Position numbers and translations under genes: made by a program. From contig JAWKQB010000001.1 in the NCBI GenBank assembly GCA_041390365.1, positions 124,001 to 188,000 on the forward strand: a stretch of DNA of 64,000 nt, read 5' to 3'. Shown here piece after piece: positions 63,313 to 64,000 of this stretch (within the stretch, counting starts at the first letter, position 1; the number at the start of each line of letters is the position of its first letter). A model generated the notes under the pieces. The model searched no databases. It worked only from the letters and a program-made list of their open reading frames with translations, and was not told the DNA's origin. The stretch comes from Syntrophotaleaceae bacterium (GTDB taxonomy: Bacteria; Desulfobacterota; Desulfuromonadia; Desulfuromonadales; Syntrophotaleaceae).

Positions 63313-63435
63313 TGGCGTCGCAAAAACTAACCAACTGGTGTGTTGCTGCAATTGCTCTCGTCACTGCGGCGTAGTCAAGTACGCCTCATTCCTCGACAAT
63401 TGCGCGCCTTGCATTTGGCGCTTTTTGCTTAGCCA
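63313..63435. repeat. Dispersed-type palindromic element between larB and larC
   Basis: About 123 bases whose two ends are inverted relatives: TGGCGTCGCAAAAAC at the left and a GCTTTTTGCTTAGCCA end at the right, with CAATTG copies on both sides and a perfect central stem GGCGTA-N6-TACGCC (63368-63385). It has the form of a non-coding mobile palindrome (MITE/REP-like); I recall similar units in other Desulfuromonadales but could not check. Confidence 0.65.
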
Positions 63436-63451
63436 TTCACTCTTTGGCTTT

Positions 63452-64000
<549 letters not shown>

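Overview
The window looks like a chromosomal segment of a GC-rich anaerobic member of the Desulfuromonadales (Geobacter/Desulfuromonas/Pelobacter relatives). This is an inference from gene content: a periplasmic [NiFe] hydrogenase with its own maturation set, haem-c motifs, sigma-54-type promoters, the LL-diaminopimelate aminotransferase route to lysine, a long arg-lys gene train, a cinA-thpR-recA-pilT-recX-alaS string and nickel-pincer (lar) genes. No tRNA, rRNA, CRISPR array or intact transposon was found.

Layout. 0.4-0.95 kb: two small orphan genes. 1.0-11.6 kb (minus strand): a self-contained uptake-type hydrogenase locus (large subunit, small subunit, protease, nickel permease, TatA, TatB-like, hypABFCDE), read from a sigma-54-like promoter at 11681-11697 with two imperfect palindromes further upstream. 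12.1-14.3 kb: a PAS-GGDEF diguanylate cyclase, a small secreted protein and an NfeD-like membrane protein. 14.3-21.5 kb: a three-gene operon for a 1817-residue exported protein, a PDZ protein and a membrane ankyrin protein, none of known function. 22.2-27.4 kb: a sigma-54-linked secreted pectate-lyase-like protein, a polysaccharide deacetylase, a secreted nuclease, then larE and cysK. 27.9-42.3 kb: the minus-strand lysine and arginine train (dapL, dapB, dapA, lysA, argH, argG, argF, argD, argB) headed by hslVU. 42.3-43.9 kb: a MauG-type dihaem peroxidase and a Cys-rich secreted protein. 44.1-49.4 kb: an AT-richer plus-strand islet with a STAND/BTAD regulator and two CsgG-like envelope proteins. 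49.5-57.4 kb: cupin, alaS, recX, pilT, recA, thpR, cinA. 57.7-62.0 kb: two paralogous TupA-like binding proteins divergent from a TonB-dependent receptor. 62.1-64.0 kb: larC and the 3' part of larB, which runs off the window.

How the parts fit. Nickel is a recurring theme: HypA/HypB, a NikMN-type permease and a protease serve the hydrogenase, while LarB, LarC and LarE would build the nickel-pincer nucleotide. The hydrogenase has no cytochrome b subunit; instead the small subunit ends in a CxxCH haem motif and the large subunit carries an unusual N-terminal hydrophobic/lipobox-like extension.

The most distinctive non-genic signal is that many spacers between co-oriented genes are filled with short word arrays that carry inverted copies of themselves. 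Several loci (129, 29232, 36255, 56085, 57709, and weakly 44055) use hexamers of the form TCG+NNN kept in six-base register; others use seven-base (40164) or nine-base (31106, 52598) words. These, the twin binding protein/TonB locus with altered oxyanion motifs, the modified hydrogenase and the giant secreted protein operon are the best candidates for undescribed biology.
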